A DNA stretch of 13,176 bases from an uncultured Clostridia bacterium (GTDB taxonomy: Bacteria; Bacillota; Clostridia; Christensenellales; Aristaeellaceae): contig CAMOIA010000013.1 in the NCBI GenBank assembly GCA_946615785.1, positions 1 to 13,176 of the forward strand. Reading direction: 5' to 3'. The position numbers and the translations under genes are program-made. Positions 7,801 through 13,176 of the stretch are shown piece after piece. Numbering within the stretch: the first letter of the stretch is position 1; each line of letters starts with the position of its first letter. The notes below the pieces were generated by a model. The model did not search any database and was not told where the DNA came from. It was given only the letters and a program-made list of their open reading frames with translations.

Positions 7801-8094
7801 CAGGTTCAGTCCGCTTTGCCCGCCAAGGTTCGGAAGCAGCGCGTCAGGCCGTTCTTTGGCGATGATCTGTTCAAGGCGCCTGGCGTTGAGCGGCTCGATA
7901 TAGGTAACATCCGCCATTTCCGGATCCGTCATGATCGTAGCAGGGTTGGAATTGACAAGGACGATCTCGTACCCCAGGGAGCGAAGCGCCTTGCAGGCCT
8001 GTGTGCCGGAATAGTCAAATTCGCACGCCTGGCCGATCACGATGGGGCCCGAACCGATAATAAGCACCTTGTGGATGTCTGTTCTTTGCGGCAT
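4870..8094 (-). CDS. carB: Carbamoyl-phosphate synthase large subunit
   Basis: The product is 1074 residues, full length for the family. It makes carbamoyl phosphate from bicarbonate, ammonia (delivered by the CarA glutaminase) and two ATP, feeding pyrimidine and arginine synthesis in the cytoplasm. The N-half opens with LIIGSGPIVIGQACEFDYSG and contains the ATP-grasp stretch MGGAGGGLVYN and EINPRTSRSSALASKATG. The homologous C-half begins near residue 550 with ILGGGPNRIGQGIEFDY and contains EANPRASRTVPLVSK. From about 937 an MGS-like allosteric domain follows (GTAKLIRESG, NSPAGK, ITTMAAAKAAA). Start chosen at the ATG of 8092-8094, which gives the usual MPQRTDIHKVL opening, with AAGGAGG about ten bases upstream; an alternative start 14 codons earlier lies upstream of that site. 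It is transcribed from its own promoter and closed by a strong terminator. No carA is adjacent on either side, which is unusual though not unknown. Confidence 0.98.
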   Translation of the reverse strand: MPQRTDIHKVLIIGSGPIVIGQACEFDYSGTQACKALRSLGYEIVLVNSNPATIMTDPEMADVTYIEPLNARRLEQIIAKERPDALLPNLGGQSGLNLASELYKLGILDRYNVQVIGVQVDAIERGEDRIAFKHTMQELGIEMARSEVAYSIEEGLAIADKLGYPVVLRPAYTMGGAGGGLVYNREELKVVMERGLQASLVHQVLVEESILGWEELELEVVRDRKNQMITVCFIENVDPMGVHTGDSFCTAPMLTISEDVQKKLQEQAYKIVEHIGVIGGTNVQFAHDPKSGRIIVIEINPRTSRSSALASKATGFPIALVSAKLASGLTLDEMPCGKYGTLDKYYPDGDYVVVKFARWAFEKFKGVEDKLGTQMRAVGEVMSIGKTYKEAFQKAVRSLEKGRWGLGHVNGLDKLSKEELLTRLITPSSERHFIMYEALRKGASVEEIHSLTHVKHYFIEQMKELVEEEEALVSAGKLTDEMLRKAKQDGFSDKYLSLILGIPEDGIRERREALGVTEHWDGVHVSGTEDSAYYYSTYQGEDNDPVTTGRPKVMILGGGPNRIGQGIEFDYCCVHAAKSLKKLGFETIIVNCNPETVSTDYDTSDKLYFEPLTLEDVLSIYRKEKPVGVIAQFGGQTPLNLAGALEKNGVRILGTTPQVIDLAEDRDQFRAMMDRLGIPMPESGMATTVSEAKAIAGNIGYPVMVRPSYVLGGRGMEVVYDDEAMEGYMNAAVGVTPDRPILIDRFLNHALECEADAISDGTHAFVPAVMEHIELAGIHSGDSACIIPSKHIDEEHLETIRTYTRRIAEEMHVVGLMNMQYAIENGVVYVLEANPRASRTVPLVSKVCGIAMVPLAIEVITEELTGRPSPIPSLRDRVIPYYGVKEAVFPFNMFQEVDPLLGPEMRSTGEVLGLASTTGEAFFKAEEAAQAALPLEGTVLVSVNRKDKPEVQELCRVLHADGFRILATEGTAKLIRESGIPVETVKKLHEGRPNIVDLITNGQIQLLINSPAGKDSIYDDSYLRKAAIKHKVPYITTMAAAKAAAYGIQRIRENGMGEVKSLQEWHRLISDRKA

Positions 8095-8144
8095 GGAAGC
8101 ATTTCCTCCTTGTTTCTTCCTGGCGTTTCTCAGCAAACCGATCT

Positions 8145-8173
8145 ATTATAAACCAGCCGGCTCCAAGTCGTAA
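8145..8173 (-). promoter_or_regulatory. Likely promoter of carB
   Basis: A perfect -10 TATAAT (8145-8150, minus strand) lies 17 bases from a weak -35 TTACGA (8168-8173). Upstream DNA (about 8166-8217) is strikingly AT-rich with three T5 runs on the plus strand (8181, 8198, 8209), which may act as an UP-type element and compensate for the poor -35. The leader is only about 45 bases, with no visible PyrR attenuator. Confidence 0.6.
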
Positions 8174-8297
8174 AGAAGTCTTTTTGTATCTTGTTTGTTT
8201 TTCAGCGATTTTTCGATCCTGAACGGAACCCCCTTTTCCTGAGCGGGCGGACGCCTGTCCTTTCCGTCTCCCTGCCCTTCCGGACGCCGGGATCGGA

Positions 8298-8326
8298 TTG
8301 ACCCCCGCGTTTCTCTTTGCTATAAT
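8298..8326 (+). promoter_or_regulatory. Sigma-A-type promoter of the sugar transferase gene
   Basis: TTGACC (8298-8303) and a perfect TATAAT (8321-8326) are separated by 17 bases. Because the TTG of the -35 is in frame with the downstream gene it could be mistaken for a start codon; the promoter shows that translation must start later, at 8370. The leader would be about 37 bases. Confidence 0.8.
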
Positions 8327-8369
8327 AGGGGCTGCAAAACGCGCAGGACGCGGAAATGGAGCTGTTTGG

Positions 8370-9137
8370 ATGCTGTATGTTTTGGCTGGGCTGTTCGTTA
8401 TCCTTGCGATCATTGCCCATCTGACACGGGAAAAACCTTACCTGGACGCGGACAATCCCTATCTGCACCCGGAGGCAGCTGAAAGCCTGCCTGAGGATAT
8501 GTCCCCGTTCATTCCCCTTCCCGCACCGAAGGAAAACATGCGCCCGCACCGCTATGCCGTCGTGAAACGGGCGCTTGACATTCTTTTTTCCTTCTCGCTC
8601 CTCATTCTGCTCTCTCCCGTATACCTGATCATCGCCGCCGCCATCACGCTGGACGACCCGGGACCGGTGCTCTTTTCACAAAAGCGCGTCGGAAAGAACA
8701 AGCAGCTTTTCATGCTGCACAAATTTCGCTCCATGAAAACCGACGCTCCGCACGATGTGCCCACCCATCTTCTTGCGGACCCGGATCAGTACCTGACGCG
8801 GGTCGGACGTTTTCTGCGCAATTCAAGCCTGGACGAGCTGCCGCAGGTGTGGGATATTTTCCGCGGCCGCATGAGCCTCATCGGCCCCCGGCCGGCACTG
8901 TGGAACCAGGCGGACCTGGTGGCCGCAAGGGAGAAAAGCGACGTGAACCGCCTCACTCCGGGCCTTACCGGGCTTGCGCAGGTCAGCGGAAGGGACAATC
9001 TGAGCATTGAAGAAAAGGCTGAAAAGGACGCCATATACCTGCGCCGTTTCAGCCTGCAAATGGACCTGTACTGTTTTATGAGAACCATCCGCGCGGTGCT
9101 TCGCCGCGAAGGCGTCGCCGGCGGAAATCGTCGGTAG
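8370..9137 (+). CDS. Polyprenyl-phosphate sugar-1-phosphate transferase (bacterial sugar transferase family)
   Basis: This 255-residue membrane enzyme probably transfers a sugar phosphate from a UDP-sugar to undecaprenyl phosphate, the first step in building a surface glycan. Residues 1-18 are a hydrophobic helix, followed by an acidic, proline-containing linker to about residue 60. The catalytic domain then begins with KRALDILFSF and a hydrophobic re-entrant helix with the usual SP kink. Other family motifs are DDPGPVLFSQKRVG, FRSM, YLTRVGRFLR, SLDELPQVWDIFRG (with the catalytic Asp-Glu), MSLIGPRP and LTPGLTGLAQVSGR. The core resembles the small PglC/WcaJ-tail type; the extra N-terminal helix and linker are additional. 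Start at the ATG of 8370-8372, eight bases after GGAG (8358-8361). No glycosyltransferase or flippase genes are nearby, so the glycan and sugar cannot be named. It converges on uvrB with a 40-base gap. Confidence 0.93.
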   Translation: MLYVLAGLFVILAIIAHLTREKPYLDADNPYLHPEAAESLPEDMSPFIPLPAPKENMRPHRYAVVKRALDILFSFSLLILLSPVYLIIAAAITLDDPGPVLFSQKRVGKNKQLFMLHKFRSMKTDAPHDVPTHLLADPDQYLTRVGRFLRNSSLDELPQVWDIFRGRMSLIGPRPALWNQADLVAAREKSDVNRLTPGLTGLAQVSGRDNLSIEEKAEKDAIYLRRFSLQMDLYCFMRTIRAVLRREGVAGGNRR

Positions 9138-9160
9138 CGTTTCGCCGCGCCCCGGAAACG
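9138..9160. other. Short inverted repeat in the convergent sugar transferase-uvrB gap
   Basis: CGTTTC (9138-9143) and GAAACG (9155-9160) can form a 6-base-pair stem with an 11-base loop immediately after the sugar transferase stop codon. There is no T-tract on either side, so it is at best a weak bidirectional terminator. Confidence 0.3.
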
Positions 9161-9177
9161 GGATGCCACGGGCCGCG

Positions 9178-11184
9178 TCAATGATGCCGCATTTTTTCCC
9201 GCCGGTGGCGCACGGGCGCCTTCTCAGGCGGCGGATCGCCCCGAAGGGCAAAGAGCTGGTCGCGGAATTTCGCGGCCTTTTCAAATTCCATTTTGCTCGC
9301 TGCTGTGAGCATCTGGTCCTCAAGCTGTTTGATCAGGGCGTCCTTCTCCTCCCCGGCCATATCCTCCGGGATCTCTCCGCCGGCCGCGTCGGTGATTTCA
9401 AGCAGCGCCCGCACCGCCGATTTGACGCTTTGCGGGGTGATGCCGTGCGCTTCGTTATACGCCTCCTGCAGGGCCCTGCGGCGGTTGGTTTCGCCGATGG
9501 CCGCCATCATGGAATCGGTCGGGACGTCGGCGTACATGATGACGCGGCTGTCCACATTCCGGGCAGCGCGGCCGATGGTCTGGATCAGGCTGGTTTCCGA
9601 ACGCAGAAAGCCCTCCTTATCCGCGTCCAGAATGGCCACTAGCCCCACTTCCGGCAAATCCAGGCCTTCGCGCAAAAGGTTAATGCCCACGAGCACGTCA
9701 TATTCCCCGAGCCTGAGCCCGCGGATGAGCTTCTGCCGCTCCATGGTCTGAATATCGCTGTGCAGATACTGCACGCGGTAATGCATTTCGTCAAGGTAAT
9801 CCGTCAGCCGCTCCGCCATTTTCTTGGTGAGCGTGGTCACGAGCACGCGATAGCCCTTTTTCACGGTTTCCGTGATCTGCCCGAGCAGGTCGTCCACCTG
9901 GCCGGTCGCGGGCAGGACCGTAATTTTCGGGTCCAGAAGGCCGGTCGGGCGGATGATCTGCTCCACCACCTGCGAGGCGCGCTCCCGCTCATAGGGCGCG
10001 GGCGTCGCGGAAACATAAATCACCTGGCCGATGCGGCTTTCAAATTCGTCGAATTTCAGCGGACGGTTGTCAAAGGCCGAAGGCAGGCGGAAGCCGTATT
10101 CCACCAGCTGCTCCTTGCGCGCCCGGTCGCCCGCATACATCGCCCGTACCTGCGGTACGGTGACGTGGCTTTCGTCGATGAGGGTCAGAAACCCCTTCGG
10201 GAAATAATCCAGCAGGCAAAACGGCGCGTCGCCGGGCTTTCTGCCGTCAAAATAACGGGAGTAATTTTCGATGCCCTGGCAGTAGCCGATCTCCCTGATC
10301 ATTTCCACGTCGTACCGGGTCCTCTGGCGGATGCGCTCGGCTTCAAGGGGCTTTCCGTCCGCCTCAAAAGCGGCGGCCTGCGCTTCCATGTCAGCAAGGA
10401 TGTTTCTGACCGCCTCGTCCCGCCGTTTCGGATCGGTCGCATAGAAGGTGGCGGGATAAATGGGCGCGTGCAGCGTCGTGCGCTTCACCTGCCCGGTCGT
10501 AATGGCAAATTCCGAAAGGCGGTCGATTTCATCGCCGAAAAACTCCACTCGAATGCCAAAATCGCGCTGATCTGCGGGTATAATCTCCACCGTATCGCCT
10601 CGAACACGGAAATTTCCGCGTTCAAGCGCCACATCGTTGCGTTCGTACTGGATGTCCACCAGCTTTTCGAGCAGCTCCTCCCGCGTCAGTTTCATGCCCG
10701 GGCGAAGGCTGACCATCTGCCCTTCGTATTCAGAGGGATCGCCCATGGAATAAATGCAGGAAACCGACGCCACGATGATCACGTCCCTGCGCTCGCGCAG
10801 CGCCGCGGTGGCGCTGTGGCGGAGCCGGTCGATTTCGTCGTTGATGGAAGCGTCCTTTTCGATATAGGTGTCCGTCGAGGCGATGTACGCCTCCGGCTGA
10901 TAATAATCATAGTAGGAAACGAAGTATTCCACCGCGCTGTCCGGGAAAAACGCCTTGAATTCGCTGCAAAGCTGCGCGGCAAGGGTTTTGTTGTGCGCGA
11001 TCACGAGTGTGGGCCTCTGCACGCGCTCGATCACAGAGGCCATGGTATAGGTTTTTCCGGAACCGGTGACGCCAAGCAGCACCTGCGCTTCCATGCCCTC
11101 CATGACGCCGCGGCTCAGCGCTTCGATCGCCCGGGGCTGATCGCCGGACGCCTCATACGGCGCTTTCAAGACAAAACGATCCAT
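9178..11184 (-). CDS. uvrB: UvrABC excinuclease subunit B (DNA helicase-like damage verifier)
   Basis: The 668-residue protein has normal family length. UvrB receives damaged DNA from UvrA, verifies the lesion and recruits UvrC for dual incision in nucleotide excision repair. Visible motifs are Walker A GVTGSGKT (about 38-45), the YYDYYQPEAYI element before the DNA-inserting beta-hairpin (about 90-100), DESHVT (near 335), VLVGINLLREGLDLPEV, QTIGRAARN (motif VI), and a C-terminal UVR domain (about 615-650, LIKQLEDQM to FRDQLFAL) that contacts UvrC. The ATG at 11182-11184 was chosen because GGAGG lies seven bases upstream and the MDRFVLKAPYEASGDQP opening matches the family; the longer frame (to 11289) crosses the promoter region. 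Gene order is divergent with ftsH. No uvrA or uvrC is in the window, and no clear LexA box is seen. Confidence 0.98.
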   Translation of the reverse strand: MDRFVLKAPYEASGDQPRAIEALSRGVMEGMEAQVLLGVTGSGKTYTMASVIERVQRPTLVIAHNKTLAAQLCSEFKAFFPDSAVEYFVSYYDYYQPEAYIASTDTYIEKDASINDEIDRLRHSATAALRERRDVIIVASVSCIYSMGDPSEYEGQMVSLRPGMKLTREELLEKLVDIQYERNDVALERGNFRVRGDTVEIIPADQRDFGIRVEFFGDEIDRLSEFAITTGQVKRTTLHAPIYPATFYATDPKRRDEAVRNILADMEAQAAAFEADGKPLEAERIRQRTRYDVEMIREIGYCQGIENYSRYFDGRKPGDAPFCLLDYFPKGFLTLIDESHVTVPQVRAMYAGDRARKEQLVEYGFRLPSAFDNRPLKFDEFESRIGQVIYVSATPAPYERERASQVVEQIIRPTGLLDPKITVLPATGQVDDLLGQITETVKKGYRVLVTTLTKKMAERLTDYLDEMHYRVQYLHSDIQTMERQKLIRGLRLGEYDVLVGINLLREGLDLPEVGLVAILDADKEGFLRSETSLIQTIGRAARNVDSRVIMYADVPTDSMMAAIGETNRRRALQEAYNEAHGITPQSVKSAVRALLEITDAAGGEIPEDMAGEEKDALIKQLEDQMLTAASKMEFEKAAKFRDQLFALRGDPPPEKAPVRHRREKMRHH

Positions 11185-11212
11185 CCAAAGGCCTCCTTCC
11201 TCTCCTGCCAAC

Positions 11213-11241
11213 ACGATAGCACAAAGCATCTCCCTGCGCAA
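11213..11241 (-). promoter_or_regulatory. Probable promoter of uvrB
   Basis: On the minus strand TTGCGC (11236-11241) and TATCGT (11213-11218) are 17 bases apart, each matching 4 of 6 consensus bases. The leader to the uvrB ATG would be about 25 bases and contains the GGAGG site. Confidence 0.5.
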
Positions 11242-11281
11242 GACGCAACATGCGTTTTTCAAAGCTTCCGGACATTGCGTC
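11242..11281. repeat. Inverted repeat GACGCAA...TTGCGTC beside the uvrB promoter
   Basis: GACGCAA (11242-11248) and its exact reverse complement TTGCGTC (11275-11281) flank 26 bases and abut the uvrB -35. Between them TGCGT (11251-11255) also pairs with ACGCA of the left arm, and TTTT follows. It could be a protein-binding site or chance. Confidence 0.3.
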
Positions 11282-11288
11282 AGGAACA

Positions 11289-11345
11289 TGACAAAGCCCT
11301 CAAAAAGCTTGACAAATCGTCCATGAATGATGACAATAGTCCATG
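11289..11345 (+). repeat. Three TGACAA units at 21-base period across the ftsH promoter
   Basis: TGACAA begins at 11289, 11310 and 11331, exactly 21 bases apart. The second and third copies are extended near-duplicates: TGACAAATCGTCCATG and TGACAATAGTCCATG. The second copy supplies part of the -35 and the third contains the -10. Spacing of two helical turns would put all units on the same DNA face. Confidence 0.6.
11309..11337 (+). promoter_or_regulatory. Sigma-A-type promoter of ftsH
   Basis: A perfect TTGACA (11309-11314) and GACAAT (11332-11337, 4 of 6) are 17 bases apart. Transcription would begin near 11343-11345, leaving a leader of about 38 bases before the proposed start at 11382. 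Confidence 0.7.
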
Positions 11346-11363
11346 GGGAAACTGCTTCCCGAC

Positions 11364-11379
11364 AGAAACGAGGTGATTC
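11364..11379 (+). promoter_or_regulatory. Extended Shine-Dalgarno sequence of ftsH
   Basis: AGAAACGAGGTGATTC matches 14 of 16 bases of the complement of the 16S rRNA 3' tail (AGAAAGGAGGTGATCC), and one mismatch is a possible G-U pair. GAGG ends eight bases before the codon at 11382. This decides against the GTG at 11373, which lies inside the site. Confidence 0.7.
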
Positions 11380-11381
11380 CT

Positions 11382-13176
11382 ACGAAGCAGACCGACAACC
11401 GCAAACCCCTGATCTACTACTCCCTGATCGCTCTGGCAGGGCTTTTTCTTCTGAACATGTTCGTACTGCCGTTTTTAAGCGGCGGCTACCAGACGCAGAC
11501 CGTCAGCTACACGGAATTTCTTGACGATCTTGACCATAACAAGATCACAAATGTCGTGATCGACGAAAGCGCCTCCACGATCACCTACCAGAAAAACGAG
11601 GTGCAGAACGGATACCTTTCCACCGTCTACCAGACAGGCATCGTATCCAGCGATACCGACCTTGTAACCAGGCTTACGCAAAAAGGCGTCAAGTTTCAGT
11701 CCACCATTCCCACGCGGGCTGGCATCTGGGAGAGCCTGCTTTTCAACATCGTTCTGCCCATCCTCATGTTCGTCATCATCGGGCAGCTGCTCATGCGCTA
11801 CATGACCAAGCGGATGGGCGGCTCCAACGCGCTGACGCTGGGCAAATCCAACGCGAAGATTTACATCGAAAGCCAGACCGGCAAAACCTTCCAGGACGTC
11901 GCCGGCCAGGAGGAAGCCAAAGAGGCGCTTAAGGAAATCGTGGACTTCCTGCACGATCCGAAGCGCTATACCGACATCGGTGCGAAACTTCCCAAGGGTG
12001 CACTGCTCGTCGGCCCTCCCGGCACGGGCAAGACCCTGCTCGCAAAAGCCGTCGCCGGCGAAGCCAAGGTGCCTTTCTTCTCCATCAGCGGCAGCGAATT
12101 TGTGGAAATGTTCGTCGGCATGGGCGCCGCGAAGGTGCGCGATCTGTTCCAGCAGGCCAATGAAAAAGCGCCCTGCATCGTGTTCATCGACGAAATCGAC
12201 ACCATCGGCAAAAAGCGCGACAGCGGCATCACCGGCTCCAACGACGAGCGCGAGCAGACACTCAACCAGCTGCTGGCCGAAATGGACGGTTTTGACGCGG
12301 GCAAGGGCGTCGTGATCCTCGCCGCGACGAACCGCCCGGACGTGCTGGATCCTGCGCTTCTGCGCCCCGGCCGTTTTGACCGGCGCATTCCCGTGGAGCT
12401 GCCGGATCTCAAGGGCCGCGAAGCCATTTTGCGGGTGCACGCGAAAAACGTAAAAATGTCCCCGGAGGCGGATCTGAACGCCATCGCGCGCGCGACCAGC
12501 GGCGCGAGCGGCGCCGAGATCGCCAATATCGTCAACGAGGCCGCGCTGCGCGCGGTGCGCCTCGGGCGGCATGAGGTGACCGGCGAAGACCTGCAGGAAA
12601 GCGTTGAAACCGTCATCGCCGGCATGCAGCGCAAGAACGCCGTGATCAGCGACCGCGAAAAGCGCATCATCGCCTATCACGAAATCGGGCACGCGCTCGT
12701 GGCGGCCAAACAGAAGAACAGCGCCCCCGTCACCAAGATCACCATCATTCCCCGCACCTCCGGTGCGCTGGGCTACACCATGCAGGTGGACGAAGAGGAG
12801 CGCGTGCTGCTCAGCCGCGAGGACGCCATGATCGAGCTTTCCACGCTCTGCGGCGGCCGCAGCGCCGAAGAGGTGGTCTTTGGCAGCGTCACAAGCGGCG
12901 CGAGCAACGACATTGAAAAAATCACCCGCCTCGCCCGCGCCATGGTGACGCGCTACGGCATGAGCAGCCATTTTGACATGGTCGCGCTGGAAACCGTCAC
13001 CAATCAGTACCTGGGCGGAGATACATCGCTTGCATGCAGCGCGGAAACCGCGACGCAGATCGATCAGGAAGTGAACGATATCGTCAAGCAGGCGCACGCA
13101 AACGCCGTCCGCATCCTGAAGGAAAACGAACCGGCCCTCCACCGCCTGGCGGAATACCTGCTTTCCAAGGAAACCA
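11382..13176 (+). CDS. ftsH: ATP-dependent zinc metalloprotease FtsH (3' end beyond window)
   Basis: About 598 residues are visible and the frame runs off the right edge, lacking only the variable C-terminal tail. FtsH is a membrane-anchored hexameric AAA+ protease that extracts and degrades misfolded membrane proteins and regulatory proteins. Membrane segments are at about 10-31 and 119-138 with an extracytoplasmic domain between them. The AAA module has Walker A GPPGTGKT (211-218), the pore region EFVEMFVGMGAAKVRD, Walker B IVFIDEID (Asp270, Glu271) and LRPGRFDRR. The zinc site is HEIGH (433-437), where many homologues have HEAGH, with Asp510 as likely third ligand. Start is uncertain. The ribosome binding site points to ACG at 11382, giving an MKQTDNRKPLIYY-like opening. 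In-frame alternatives are GTG 11373 (inside the binding site) and ATG 11343 (at the predicted transcription start, which would be leaderless). It is divergent from uvrB. Confidence 0.96.

Noticed and set aside
3842..8151. Long plus-strand open frames of 372, 452 and 593 codons opposite degV and carB
   Set aside because: They are antisense to confidently identified genes, and their translations are rich in His, Arg and Ala without domains. They are a compositional side effect of GC-rich third positions on the true strand.
8248..8288. Direct repeat CGGACGCC at 8248 and 8281
   Set aside because: Eight bases of pure GC-type sequence recur by chance in such DNA, and the spacing and position do not fit either promoter.
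11281..11296. LexA/SOS box for uvrB suggested by GGAACATG
   Set aside because: Only one half (GAAC) is present; the facing GTTC half is missing at the required spacing.
9760..13142. Long frames of 538 codons (+) opposite uvrB and 555 codons (-) opposite ftsH
   Set aside because: Both are shadows of uvrB and ftsH, which have every expected motif; the shadow translations show no recognisable family.

Overview
The window looks like chromosomal DNA from a GC-rich Clostridia-type member of the Bacillota. The reasons are strong GGAGG-type ribosome binding sites, sigma-A-like promoters, an FtsH N-terminus of a clostridial style, a secreted SH3-like/RCC1-repeat protein, and AT-poor coding DNA with short intergenic gaps. 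This placement is inference; no rRNA or other marker gene is present. All recognised genes are housekeeping or ordinary accessory genes. I see no prophage, insertion sequence, CRISPR array, tRNA or rRNA. No gene-free stretch exceeds 300 bases; the longest is about 275 bases (8095-8369).

Left part (1-3209). The 3' end of a probable M20-family peptidase gene (+) overlaps the end of bioY (-), a biotin-uptake ECF component with a near-consensus promoter. A divergent EF-Tu-like GTPase gene (-) follows; its G4 motif is degenerate and it appears to lack the EF-Tu middle domain. Divergently next to it lies a secreted protein with an SH3-like domain and RCC1-like repeats (+), closed by a good terminator.

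Middle part (3210-8369). The genes carB, degV and nth run leftward. carB, the large subunit of carbamoyl-phosphate synthase, has its own promoter and is followed by a strong terminator. degV (fatty-acid-binding family) and nth (endonuclease III) are 6 bases apart and probably co-transcribed. carA is not in the window.

Right part (8370-13176). A rightward gene for a polyprenyl-phosphate sugar transferase converges on uvrB (-). uvrB is divergent from ftsH (+), which runs off the right edge lacking only its C-terminal tail. The uvrB-ftsH intergenic region is the most structured non-coding DNA here. It has a TGACAA motif repeated three times at an exact 21-base period across the ftsH promoter, a separate inverted repeat beside the uvrB promoter, and an unusually extended Shine-Dalgarno sequence that points to ACG as the ftsH start codon.

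Themes are DNA repair (nth, uvrB), membrane protein quality control (ftsH), pyrimidine/arginine precursor supply (carB), lipid handling (degV), biotin import (bioY) and cell-surface functions (sugar transferase, secreted propeller protein). I found no convincing multi-gene novel system. The best leads are the atypical EF-Tu-like GTPase and the ftsH control region.
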